DNA of 47,338 bases from contig JACKBC010000050.1 in NCBI GenBank assembly GCA_020634755.1, forward strand, positions 1-47,338. The letters run 5' to 3'. Each line of letters opens with the position of its first letter. Position 1 is the stretch's first letter. The notes below the pieces were generated by a model. That model was not told the DNA's origin and did no database searches. It saw only the letters and a list, made by a program, of their open reading frames with translations. Position numbers and translations under genes: made by a program. The DNA is from Caldilineaceae bacterium (GTDB taxonomy: Bacteria; Chloroflexota; Anaerolineae; Caldilineales; Caldilineaceae). Shown here in pieces: positions 15,909 to 24,422 of the stretch.

Positions 15909-18900
15909 TTACTTTGTGCGATTACAAAGACGCTCGCAGCGTTCCAGATCTTTTATGGCGCCCAATGCGTGAAAAGAGTGGTTGGCCATCGACCATAGTT
16001 GGATGGCCTGCTCTACTTGCTGTGCATTCTGTTCCAGGCAGGCGGCATGGTATTGCAGGCGAGCCGCTTCATACCGATTGCCAATTTCAGCCATAATGGC
16101 TTGGCTCTGCTGCATGTGCTCACGGGCCTGGGCCACTTGCGCCTCGGCCGTGTAAATGCGCGCCAGCGTGCAGTGGGCCATGGCCGTATCCATGCGCAGG
16201 TTCTGCTTTGCGGCCAGCGCCAGCGCCGAACAGGCCAGCTCCCGGGCGTCGCCGTAGCGGCGCTCGGCCAGAGCCACTTGCGCCAAACCGTTCAAAACAT
16301 CAGCCTGCACATCTTCAATAGCGTGGCCGGTTAAAAGCTGCATGCAAAACTCGAGCTGCTCTTTGGCTTCCGGCCAGCGATTCTGCTCCATGCGCAAGGT
16401 GCCCAAATTGCTGTAGCAGAGCGCAATTTCACGCTGGCTGCCCACGCGTTCCCAAAGGTGTAGCGCCTGGCGAAAGAGCGTCTCCGCCTGTGACCAGTTT
16501 CCACTATACTGTTCCACCAAGCCTAGATTAAGTGCACAATAGGCCTGAAAATTTTGATCGTGAATCGATTGCGCAAAGGCGCCGGCCTTTTCATAAAGTT
16601 CACGCGCTGTGCCCCATTCCGTCTTGCCGGCGTAGGCCAGCCCCATGTTTAGCTGTAAGCGTGCAATATGAAACGCATCATTAAACGCCGTGCGGATCTG
16701 CAAACTCTGTTCATACAGGTGCAGCGCCTCGTCATAGTGGCCCTGCACGCGCTGCACCACACCCATAATCACAAACCCTTCGGCCTGGGCCAAACGATCG
16801 CCGGCCTTGCGCGCTATTGCCAAACCGGTCTGGCAGCGATGCAGCGCTTTCTCCAGGTGTCCCTGGTCAAACGAAATAGCGCCAGCATGAATGTGCAAGA
16901 GCGCCGCCACATTTTGGTATGCAGCTTCATCATGTCCGGCCAGGTGCGTCAAGCCCGTCTCAATCCACGCCTCGGCCACATCATACTTGGCCTGGCGCAT
17001 AAACGAGCGCGCCAGGCGGCGCGCCAGGTCGGCGGCCAGGGGACGGTTCTGCTGCGTAAGCGGCTGCATGTGTAGGGCAGCGTGGGCCTGCTGATAGGCG
17101 CGCTCGGCATCGTCGAGCTGGCCCAACATTTGGTGTGCTTCCCCCAGACCGCAGAGAATCTCGGCCTGCCGCGCGTGTGCATCTATGCACAGCGCATTGA
17201 CCTGCTGCGCGCGGCCATAATGCGCGATTGCCTCATGGCCGCCATAGCTGTCCAGCGCATTTTGCCCGCTTTGCATTAGGTAGCCAAGGCATTTTTGGAT
17301 CAACGCCGGGTCGCTGGCCGCGTTCAAGGTGGCGGGCGCAGCGTCATTTTCCACCAGGCTCAGATAGTAGTGATGCGCTACCAGAGGGAACGATTCACGC
17401 GGCTGATTTTCCACGGCTTCCAGCGCCTGCGCCACCTGGCGATGCCAAATTTGACGCTGCGCCACCGGAATGCGCATATAGGCGACGTCGCGGAACAGGT
17501 CGTGGCGAAATTCATAGGCGCGGCTGCCCAGGGGACGGCGCAGAAAATCCTTTTCGGCCAAGATGCGTAAATGGGTCAACAAATCTTCATCTGCAACCGC
17601 CAAACCACTCTGGAGCAGTTCTGGCAAAATGTTGGTCCCCAGCACTGCCGCCATGTTCAATACCTGGCGGGTGGCTGGGGCAAGTTGCTCCAGCCGCATA
17701 TCCAGGACGAGCTGGATCGAATCGGGCAGATCGCGCGTCTCTAGCGCACTGGTGAGTCGCCAGCCGCCGCCGGCATCGGCATCTGGCGTCAGCAGCCCTT
17801 TCTGCGTGAGCGTCAGCAAAATTTCACGCAGAAAAAATGGGTTGCCGCTGGTTCGCCCCAATATGGCGACCAATTCGGCGGGGAGTTCCGACGTTTGCAG
17901 CAAAGATTGATACAGCTGCTGGCGGGCGGCAGCCTCCAGCGGGCGCAGGTGAATGGATTGAAAATAGTCGCGGCCATGCCACGGCGATTGCCACGTGGCG
18001 CGGTGGATTAGCAGCAGCAGAATGGCGGCCTCCTCCAATTGGCCGGCCAAGATGGTTAGTACGTCCAGGCTGGCTGGGTCGCTCCAATGCGCGTCTTCCA
18101 GCACAAGCACAATTGGCCCTTTTTCCATGCGCGCCACCAGCAGATGCGCCAGCAGTTGATAGAGCTGGTGTTGATAGACCGACTGCTCTTGGCGTGCGCT
18201 CAAGGCGGGCTGCAACCCCAATAGCTCGGCCAGCACGTTTGTATGGGTGTCGGGTTGATCGGCAAAATGGGTGGCCAGCGCAGCGCTGATGCGCTCCGGC
18301 GTGGCGTGGTCCGGCAGCGCCAATAGCACCCGCAGGATTCGCAAAAGCAGCCCATAGGGCGTATTTTGCACATTGAGCGAGCAGGCAACCTGTATCCATT
18401 GGGCGGGCGTATGCTCTATACTGCGGTTGAGATGGGAACCGGAATTTTCGGTTGGCTCAATAGGCGCATTGAAACGCCGGTTCTCATTCAAAGCTGAATA
18501 TAGTTGCTGCTTAAACGTTTGCACCAGATGCGTTTTGCCAATACCGGCCTCGCCGCGAATGCCCAAGGCGCGACCGTGGCCGTTTTGCACTTGTTCCCAA
18601 GCATCTAACAGCCGCCGCAGCTCCGCGTCGCGACCGATGGTGGCGGCCATATTCAGCCCGGCTGTTTCGGGCGCTACGTGCAGCGGCGCGGCAGTCAGTT
18701 CATACGCGGTACCCCCAGCCGATTCCCGGGGCGCATTGGACCAGGGCCGTAAGGAGAAACGATTTTTTAGGCGCGTATAGCTCAAATGGTTGAGCAGCAG
18801 TTGCCCAGGTATAGCCACGTCGAGCAGCTGTTGTGCTTCCACCACGGCGTCTCCCGTTAAGATGGGCGCCGGGGGGTGAGCAGTTTCACGGCTGGGGGAT

Positions 18901-20330
18901 GGGGCGGTAATTGTGAGCTCACCGCTGCTCAAAGCAATGGCTGGTGGTGCTGTCTCCTGTTCAGCCGCCAGCGCAATAACGCTCTGCCCAGCTTCAATGG
19001 CCTGTACGGTGTTGAGATCGGTGGCCGTATAAAGGCCAAAAACGGCCAGCAGTTCCGCCTGATTGGCCGCAAGAATCACGCCACCGTGCTTGCGGATTTC
19101 AGCACACACCAGACCAATCAGGTGAGCGTGGTCAATTTGGGGGGACGCATCCGCAAGTACGGTGGAAGAGACCGTCGAGAGGGCCGCCGCTGAGGGCTGA
19201 AAGCGCATGGCAAGGAGCGTACCGGCGGCGCGTTTGGGCGCCAAAGGGACCAATTGCCAGGCGGGGTTGCCATACAAAACCGGCGCCATCCAGCTAATGC
19301 CGTTTGGGTCGCGGCGACGCATTTCTTGGCGGCTTTGCCACAATGCTTGCCCCACGGGATAGCCGTTTACCAAGTGGCCGTATAGCACCTCGGCAAAGCG
19401 ACGTGATGTTTCATCGGGCACGGGCCACAACATGCCAATCACCGCCGGCGCGCCGGCTTCAATAAACGCGGCAGCGAGTGTTTGGGCGCCGCGGGTCATG
19501 TCGGATATGTTGGCTTGGGCTTGCGCGCGCCCGGTGGCGCAGGCGTTGAGCACCACCATGGGATGGTTGGGCAGCGCCGTGCGAATCTCTTCAATGTGGA
19601 AGCGCCCATCGGCCAAATGCAGTGCCTCGGGCGTGGCGTGGCCGGCATAGTGCACCAGATCATATTCCTGGGTAGCCAGCATGTTTTGCAGCTGAATCGC
19701 CGAAATATTGGCGCCATATAGCGTTAAATAGCGCACGCGGTCGCGGGCCGCGTACAGCATATCTTCAATGGCGGCGATCTCTTCTTGGGCGCCAGACAGA
19801 TCGCCCGTGGGGTTGCAGAGCAGCAGACAAGCTGCTCTGGCCGTGGGGCGCGGCAACGTATGGGCAGCCTGCGCCCGTTCCAGAATGGGCAGCCGGGCCA
19901 CCACATGTTTGAGCGCCAGAAAATTGTCGCCATCGTGCAGCAGCTCCCAGGGCAAATTGGGGTCATTGGTGACAATTTGGAGCGTAGAACCGGGCTGCAA
20001 CGCGCCAATCTGCTGCTGGATTGGCTCTGGAATCAACTGCTGAAAGAGCAGCCAACCCAGGCCGCTAAAGGCGTTGCTGTGGTCAACATGGGCATTCTGA
20101 GAAGGGGGCTGTGTGCCGTGGGCCTGATTTAATGTAAGCACCCGCACGGCGGCGTCAATCTGCTGATGCAGCATGGCGTTCTTTTGTGCATCGTAGGGCA
20201 CAATGCCGGCTAGACAGATGGCGCTTTGTGAGCTTTGGTCGGCGCGGTGAAGATTTGCATCACGCGTCTGGCTAATCCACGATGTATAGTAGGCTTCACC
20301 ATTCTGAAATATGGTGAGGGTGGCTTCCAT
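15909..20330 (-). CDS. CHAT protease / degenerate cyclase / AAA ATPase / TPR protein
   Basis: 1473-residue multidomain protein. Start chosen at the ATG at 20330; an upstream extension overlaps the end of the anti-sigma gene. Residues about 90-365 are a CHAT (caspase-HetF) domain with His231 (HYAGH) and Cys264 (LNACATG). Residues about 370-535 look like a class III nucleotidyl cyclase fold without its metal-binding Asp residues: HGGVILAANQAELLAVFG replaces the usual HGG-x-GD-x-FG pattern, and a DVAIPGQLLLNHLSYTRLKNRF-like end follows. Residues 563-900 are an AAA-type ATPase with Walker A GEAGIGKTH (593-601) and Walker B VLVLEDAHW. The rest is helical with many TPR units, for example DEALHLYEQSLQIRTAFND. 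Likely a signal-sensing switch that assembles through TPR and ATPase and fires a CHAT protease. Same strand as the sigma/anti-sigma pair. Confidence 0.93.
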   Translation of the reverse strand: MEATLTIFQNGEAYYTSWISQTRDANLHRADQSSQSAICLAGIVPYDAQKNAMLHQQIDAAVRVLTLNQAHGTQPPSQNAHVDHSNAFSGLGWLLFQQLIPEPIQQQIGALQPGSTLQIVTNDPNLPWELLHDGDNFLALKHVVARLPILERAQAAHTLPRPTARAACLLLCNPTGDLSGAQEEIAAIEDMLYAARDRVRYLTLYGANISAIQLQNMLATQEYDLVHYAGHATPEALHLADGRFHIEEIRTALPNHPMVVLNACATGRAQAQANISDMTRGAQTLAAAFIEAGAPAVIGMLWPVPDETSRRFAEVLYGHLVNGYPVGQALWQSRQEMRRRDPNGISWMAPVLYGNPAWQLVPLAPKRAAGTLLAMRFQPSAAALSTVSSTVLADASPQIDHAHLIGLVCAEIRKHGGVILAANQAELLAVFGLYTATDLNTVQAIEAGQSVIALAAEQETAPPAIALSSGELTITAPSPSRETAHPPAPILTGDAVVEAQQLLDVAIPGQLLLNHLSYTRLKNRFSLRPWSNAPRESAGGTAYELTAAPLHVAPETAGLNMAATIGRDAELRRLLDAWEQVQNGHGRALGIRGEAGIGKTHLVQTFKQQLYSALNENRRFNAPIEPTENSGSHLNRSIEHTPAQWIQVACSLNVQNTPYGLLLRILRVLLALPDHATPERISAALATHFADQPDTHTNVLAELLGLQPALSARQEQSVYQHQLYQLLAHLLVARMEKGPIVLVLEDAHWSDPASLDVLTILAGQLEEAAILLLLIHRATWQSPWHGRDYFQSIHLRPLEAAARQQLYQSLLQTSELPAELVAILGRTSGNPFFLREILLTLTQKGLLTPDADAGGGWRLTSALETRDLPDSIQLVLDMRLEQLAPATRQVLNMAAVLGTNILPELLQSGLAVADEDLLTHLRILAEKDFLRRPLGSRAYEFRHDLFRDVAYMRIPVAQRQIWHRQVAQALEAVENQPRESFPLVAHHYYLSLVENDAAPATLNAASDPALIQKCLGYLMQSGQNALDSYGGHEAIAHYGRAQQVNALCIDAHARQAEILCGLGEAHQMLGQLDDAERAYQQAHAALHMQPLTQQNRPLAADLARRLARSFMRQAKYDVAEAWIETGLTHLAGHDEAAYQNVAALLHIHAGAISFDQGHLEKALHRCQTGLAIARKAGDRLAQAEGFVIMGVVQRVQGHYDEALHLYEQSLQIRTAFNDAFHIARLQLNMGLAYAGKTEWGTARELYEKAGAFAQSIHDQNFQAYCALNLGLVEQYSGNWSQAETLFRQALHLWERVGSQREIALCYSNLGTLRMEQNRWPEAKEQLEFCMQLLTGHAIEDVQADVLNGLAQVALAERRYGDARELACSALALAAKQNLRMDTAMAHCTLARIYTAEAQVAQAREHMQQSQAIMAEIGNRYEAARLQYHAACLEQNAQQVEQAIQLWSMANHSFHALGAIKDLERCERLCNRTK

Positions 20331-20386
20331 AAATTTGCTTTCGGAACGACCGCGATTCGATACAGCGCAACCGGTTGGCGATCTGT

Positions 20387-21226
20387 TTAGGCGCGCACAA
20401 TGGCAACGGGAAGTTCCCACGTGTTATTGGCGTATCGGGCCTGAATCACATACTGATTGGGGGCAATGCGCGGGAATTCAATTTCACCATTGTTGTTTGT
20501 GAGTGAGCCGGCCACCAGGTTGCCGTCCGCCATGCGCAGCGTGACCCGCACATCGGGGATGGGGGTGTCCGTGTGCGCTTCCACAATACGCAGTGAGATG
20601 AGCGCGGCGCCATCCGGCGTGGGCTTGGCCACCACGCGAAAGCGGACGTTGGCCTCCAGGTCGGGCAGGAACAGTACGTCGTATTGGGCGTCGTCTTCGC
20701 CGCGCATAGAGAGCGCAAACGTTTGCGGCACCAGATCTAAAGAGAGAGCCGAAATGGCGCTCTTTGTGGCCTGAACGCTAACGTCCAGCTGGCGAAATAA
20801 GCGCCGCACATTGTCCTGCAAAATCCAGATAGAGGTGGGCGCCGCCGGCAGCAGCTCGTCAATAAAGGCTAGGTCAAACGGCTTTAGCGACGCCAGCGCA
20901 GGAAGCTGTCCATTGGCCGCCGCCTGCATGGTCTCTGCCAGTAGCTGCAGCTCCAACTGGCAATAGGGGCAGCGTTGCAGATGTTCATGGACGGCGGGCA
21001 TTATCTGCTCTACCGCACGCCCAGCCTGGCGCTCTGTATAATAACTGTCCAGCTGCGTACGCGCTTGGGCACAGGGCATTTCATCCGCTGTATCGGCCAA
21101 AACGGCGCGCGCAAACTGGTCTAAACGAGCTAAACAGGCTGGGTTTTGAAGAATATAGGTGAGTGCCTCTTGTCGTTGCGTATGCTGGGCGTCCAGCATA
21201 ATTTGTAAGGCGGTATTGCAGTTCAT
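20387..21226 (-). CDS. Zinc-finger anti-sigma-like protein
   Basis: 279 residues. The N-terminal part carries a ZAS/zf-HC2-type zinc motif: Cys52, then His82-x3-Cys86-x2-Cys89 (HLQRCPYC), as in anti-sigma factors that clamp ECF sigma factors. No membrane segment follows, so it is a soluble version. The C-terminal about 80 residues look like a carboxypeptidase-regulatory/CNA-B-type beta domain (ISLRIVEAHTDTPIPDVRVTL, then GEIEFPRIAPNQYVIQARY). It is directly downstream of a sigma-factor gene and 56 bp upstream of the CHAT gene, so it most likely controls that sigma factor. What frees the sigma factor is unknown; proteolysis by a cluster protease is a testable idea. Confidence 0.82.
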   Translation of the reverse strand: MNCNTALQIMLDAQHTQRQEALTYILQNPACLARLDQFARAVLADTADEMPCAQARTQLDSYYTERQAGRAVEQIMPAVHEHLQRCPYCQLELQLLAETMQAAANGQLPALASLKPFDLAFIDELLPAAPTSIWILQDNVRRLFRQLDVSVQATKSAISALSLDLVPQTFALSMRGEDDAQYDVLFLPDLEANVRFRVVAKPTPDGAALISLRIVEAHTDTPIPDVRVTLRMADGNLVAGSLTNNNGEIEFPRIAPNQYVIQARYANNTWELPVAIVRA

Positions 21227-21470
21227 ATGATTTTTCCTTCACATGCCGCGCTGCATGGATGCTGCTAAATCCCCATTCAGGAATACGTTTCGTTCATGTA
21301 CATCATCATTTAAGTACTGTGTAATTCAAGTACAGCGTACGTAGGCGGGGCCAATCGATAAATTGTTTCCGGTCAACGACGCATTTTCCTGTGAGGACCT
21401 GGCCCCCTTATGTGATAATTGCCGGTTCATGGATATGTCGATGGGGCCCGTGTATTTATTTCAGTTTGTG
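21227..21470. promoter_or_regulatory. Intergenic region between sigma and anti-sigma genes
   Basis: 244 bp with no gene. Around 21296-21340 there are four GTAC sites, two of them in the repeated hexamer AAGTAC, about 16 bp apart. This is a possible regulator site or promoter for the anti-sigma/CHAT genes. No consensus promoter is seen, which would fit an ECF-type promoter. Function is inferred only. Confidence 0.35.
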
Positions 21471-22091
21471 TTACAAATAAGTCATTTTTCCTAGCTGCGT
21501 ACAGAAATCGTCATCATTCCGTAGTTTTTCTAGGTTTCGGTGACGAATCAGACGGACGTTGGCGGCCTTCTTGGCCAACATGTCGGCAATCTCTTGATCG
21601 GTCTTTTCCCAAAAGTAACCCTGGATCAGGGTGGTTTTGGAATCGTCACTTAAAGCGGCATGTTGTTGAATGGAGAGCAAAAGCTCGGCCCGCGTCTCAT
21701 TGAGCTCGACAATGTGCTGGGGCAAAATCTCGTTGCTGCTTGGCGCTTCTGCGATTTGCTCCAATGGCTCCGTGCGGTGCCGCTGATCGTGGCGGATTCG
21801 GTCCAAACATTTGTTAATGGCAATCCGCGCCGCCCATGCGCAAAACGATTGGGGAGCATCTGGCCCTTTTTGATTTTGCAATTGCTGGTGGATGGCAATC
21901 AGCGCGCTTTGCGTACACTCTTGCACGGCAAAATCATCATATTGAGAAGTGTTGAGCCGGTAGCGCGCGACTGGATATAAGAACGCGGCCAGCGTGCGCA
22001 GACCAGCGCGTCGTTCATCTGGATCTGCACTGTTACAGGTCGCGTAAAGGCTGAGGGAATCGCAAGGCGAGGCCACAATGGGTGTCTCCAA
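21471..22091 (-). CDS. RNA polymerase sigma factor, ECF-like
   Basis: 206 residues. Region 2 is seen at about residues 38-105 (YDDFAVQECTQSALIAIHQQL, then FCAWAARIAINKCLDRIRHDQRHR), and region 4 at about 145-195 (LSDDSKTTLIQGYFWEKTDQEIADML, then a recognition helix AANVRLIRHRNLEKLR). The short linker between them is typical of ECF sigma factors. It is first in the protease run and followed by the zinc anti-sigma gene, so it probably drives its own cluster once released. The plus-strand sigma factor at the far end of the cluster is a different type in region 4. Confidence 0.88.
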   Translation of the reverse strand: METPIVASPCDSLSLYATCNSADPDERRAGLRTLAAFLYPVARYRLNTSQYDDFAVQECTQSALIAIHQQLQNQKGPDAPQSFCAWAARIAINKCLDRIRHDQRHRTEPLEQIAEAPSSNEILPQHIVELNETRAELLLSIQQHAALSDDSKTTLIQGYFWEKTDQEIADMLAKKAANVRLIRHRNLEKLRNDDDFCTQLGKMTYL

Positions 22092-22341
22092 TGTTCGGTT
22101 GACGGGTGCGGTAAATCAGCTTTGCATGCTCTGATGCGCGTTTAGATAAGCAAGGAAAATCCAAAAAGGAGCGCCCTTGCACGGGAGTTATCCAAAATTA
22201 GTTATATATCAAAATGTTTGGCTTGGCAAGTTAATGCGACATAACGACAGGCAGTCGTAAAGGTGTTTTGAACCAAAATGTTTTGAAACAAAATGTAATG
22301 TGGTGACGACTAAGATATGAGGACTTATGCAGATCTGGCGT

Positions 22342-22371
22342 AAAGGCCAGCTCGTCAGCGTTCTGGCCTTT
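22342..22371. terminator. Hairpin downstream of the membrane transporter gene
   Basis: AAAGGCCAG (22342-22350) pairs perfectly with CTGGCCTTT (22363-22371) across a 12-bp loop. It is 270 bp past the stop of the minus-strand MATE-like gene and lacks a T-run, so a terminator role is only possible. Confidence 0.45.
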
Positions 22372-22519
22372 CCCTAGTGGTCTATGGGCGCTGGGTAATT
22401 CTATGGGTACTGCGTAAGTCGCGTCGTGTGGGCCATGGGTGCTGCATCCCCCTCAGCATCTATGGTACACCACGGCCCTGTAGGTCTGCTTCCTCTGCCC
22501 TTCCGCTAGCGCCTAAGCT

Positions 22520-22635
22520 TTACCCACAAGTGGGACGAATGGAGCCGTGCGTCGCACATAGGTAGACGAGAACGATTCTCGGGGATAGTGCGCGCCGCAC
22601 CTGACTTCCACTGGGGGCAAGAAAGATGTGGGTAA
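22520..22635. repeat. MITE-like element with 9-bp terminal inverted repeats
   Basis: TTACCCACA at 22520-22528 pairs with TGTGGGTAA at 22627-22635. Inside lies the palindrome GTGCGTCGCAC (22547-22557). The right end shares the 16-mer AGAAAGATGTGGGTAA with 43574-43589, so the element is dispersed in this genome. Confidence 0.65.
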
Positions 22636-22641
22636 TGGGGC

Positions 22642-24000
22642 TCAACCATGTGCGATCCGGTTGAGTATAGATGCTCTGCGCCACAGCCAGCTGGCCCGCC
22701 CCACATATGCCAAGCTGAGCGCAACCATCCCCACATAAATGCCGGGAATTTCTCCCCACAGCACGCCAACCACCAACACACAGCCAATCAGCGTCAGCCC
22801 CAGTAAGACGGCCTCGGTAATGCCGCGCGTCCGGCGGCGATGCATGAGCGTGCCCTGGAAGAGCGCCTCGAATGCCGCCAGCGCCGGAATGGGCAGCGCC
22901 AGCCAGAGCGCCATGTGGGCGGGATGAACCAGCGCGGTCGGCAGCGCTGAAATATTGGTAAACCAAAGTTCCGCCAGCGGCGTAGCGTTGAGCACAATGA
23001 GCAGGCTGCACATGGTGATGGCCAGACGCGTCATAAAGCGGCGCAGCGTGGCCGGCGCGCCCGGTTCATCCAGCAGTACAACAATGGCCTCAATCGAAGC
23101 CATGCTCACGCTCATAAAGATGATGATGAGCCCATACAGCACCGGCCAAGTAGCCAGCGAATCCAGCGGCTGCGGCATGCGGCTCAGCGCGGCGGTCACT
23201 ACCGGCTGCACAGCAATTTGCAGCAGCGACGTCATGACCAGCGGCAAGTAGAATGCCCGAAATATGGGCAACGTCAGTGGTTCGGCCAGACGCGGTGCGT
23301 GACGCAATTCGTTGCGCAGCACGGGCCGCGTTTGAATGCCCGCATAGACCGCTTCGGTAATGACGCCAAAGACAATGCCGCCCGCGGCGATCAGCGCGCC
23401 CGGAATGCCGTCCAGCATAAAGAGCAGCAGCGCCATGAGCAAGGTGCCACAGACGCGCGTCACGGCCCCCATGGTAACTACTTGCGTGTGTCCGGCGCGA
23501 ATAAGAATGCCATAGTTAAAGCGGCGAAATCCCAGGCAAAAGCTCCAGGGCAACATGGCGCGCAAGCCCATGCGGACCGGTTCTACAATCTCGGCAGGCG
23601 GCGCAATAAAGTCCACAACGACCAGCTCAAAGAGCGGTGTAAAGGCCAACAGTGCATGCAGCGCGGTTAACCCCGCCGCAATGATATACATATAGCGGCG
23701 CACAGTTGTAAAGGCCTGCCAATCTTTGCACAACGTGGTGGAAGCCGCCAGCAGCATCATAACCGGCGAGGCCAGAATCAGCACAATGGGAAAGAGCATT
23801 CCCCAGGCCGCCAAATGCACTTTGGGGTCTGCCGCCCGCGCCACAAATGCGGCCAGCAGCGGAATTTCTATGGTCATCACCAGCCAGCCGGCCGCCAGCG
23901 GCCACCAAGTCTGTATCACCTTGCGCATGGATAGGGTTGGGGATGAAATGCTTGAGCCGCCGAACGCTGCCGGGGGCGCCGTTGATACGGGTGTAGACAT
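22642..24000 (-). CDS. MATE/MOP-like polytopic membrane protein
   Basis: 452 residues with about 12 hydrophobic helices. The start at 24000 is chosen over an upstream ATG at 24075 because the hydrophobic core begins soon after it and GAAAGAA lies upstream. A weak two-fold internal similarity and features such as GFRRFNYGILIRAGHTQVVTMGAVTRV recall the MOP exporter superfamily (MATE transporters, ANKH-like proteins). I cannot place it in a family with certainty. It could be a drug or metabolite exporter, with no partner genes next to it on the same strand. Confidence 0.65.
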   Translation of the reverse strand: MSTPVSTAPPAAFGGSSISSPTLSMRKVIQTWWPLAAGWLVMTIEIPLLAAFVARAADPKVHLAAWGMLFPIVLILASPVMMLLAASTTLCKDWQAFTTVRRYMYIIAAGLTALHALLAFTPLFELVVVDFIAPPAEIVEPVRMGLRAMLPWSFCLGFRRFNYGILIRAGHTQVVTMGAVTRVCGTLLMALLLFMLDGIPGALIAAGGIVFGVITEAVYAGIQTRPVLRNELRHAPRLAEPLTLPIFRAFYLPLVMTSLLQIAVQPVVTAALSRMPQPLDSLATWPVLYGLIIIFMSVSMASIEAIVVLLDEPGAPATLRRFMTRLAITMCSLLIVLNATPLAELWFTNISALPTALVHPAHMALWLALPIPALAAFEALFQGTLMHRRRTRGITEAVLLGLTLIGCVLVVGVLWGEIPGIYVGMVALSLAYVGRASWLWRRASILNRIAHG

Positions 24001-24333
24001 GTAAAACGTTCTTTCTAGTTCACCTGAGTTCAGGGGGAATAAAATTGCCCGAACAAAACCGGATTTTTTACGCAAACGCCGAAATTAGCTTCGTTATTTT
24101 ATTGGTTCAATACACAAACGAACTGTGCGTTGCCTCCTATTGTACACAATGATGCGCAGTTGTGCGCATTTGGCCATCTGCTCGGGCGTTTCGCCTAGGG
24201 GACAAAATGTATGTCTTTCGGCAAGAGGCCGAGACGGCATGGGCCGCGCGAATGCGGCGGTTGCTTCTTCCAGAAATGCGGCGGCCCGCACACTAAAACA
24301 TACTTCATTACGTGCTCAGTTTTGAATGGGGGC
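24001..24333. promoter_or_regulatory. Divergent intergenic region with inverted repeat
   Basis: No gene seen. ATGCGCA-GTTG-TGCGCAT at 24152-24169 is a perfect 7-bp inverted repeat. It lies about 150 bp upstream of the MATE-like gene and could bind a regulator of that gene. No clear promoter was found for the minus strand. Confidence 0.45.
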
Positions 24334-24362
24334 TTGACAAAACGTCATTTTAGGCATAAAAT
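24334..24362 (+). promoter_or_regulatory. Consensus sigma-70 promoter of the ABC exporter operon
   Basis: -35 TTGACA at 24334-24339, a 17-bp spacer, -10 TAAAAT at 24357-24362. This is close to the vegetative consensus. The -10 runs straight into the first of a cluster of palindromes, so strong basal activity under repressor control is expected. Confidence 0.85.
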
Positions 24363-24418
24363 GAATTTGAATTCATTTTGTTGAATATATATTCATTTTA
24401 TTGATTTGGAATTCAAAA
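24358..24418 (+). promoter_or_regulatory. Three stacked operator palindromes, TGAAT-N4-ATTCA type
   Basis: Site 1 spans 24358-24379: ten paired bases each side of TG, core TGAAT-N4-ATTCA at 24362-24375. Site 2 is the perfect palindrome TGAATATATATTCA at 24382-24395, centred exactly 20 bp further. Site 3 is a weaker GAATTC-centred palindrome at 24405-24418. They overlap the -10 and the start of transcription. The likely ligand-responsive repressor is the TetR protein encoded two genes downstream (inferred). Confidence 0.75.
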
Positions 24419-24422
24419 GTCT

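Larger units (their letters stand above)
22092..22641. other. Repeat-rich intergenic region
   Basis: 550 bp with no credible gene. It includes the upstream region of the ECF sigma gene (with a TTTTGAA/AAAATG-rich tract at about 22260-22300), a hairpin at 22342-22371 and a repeat element at 22520-22635. Confidence 0.5.

Noticed and set aside
17228..17755. Plus-strand frame of 175 codons inside the CHAT gene
   Set aside because: Shadow of the real minus-strand gene; composition rich in Arg, Pro, Ala and Gly, with no recognisable motif.
20330..20420. N-terminal extension of the CHAT protein
   Set aside because: It overlaps the end of the anti-sigma-like gene in another frame, and the upstream residues are rich in Arg/Cys/Ser as expected for a shadow.
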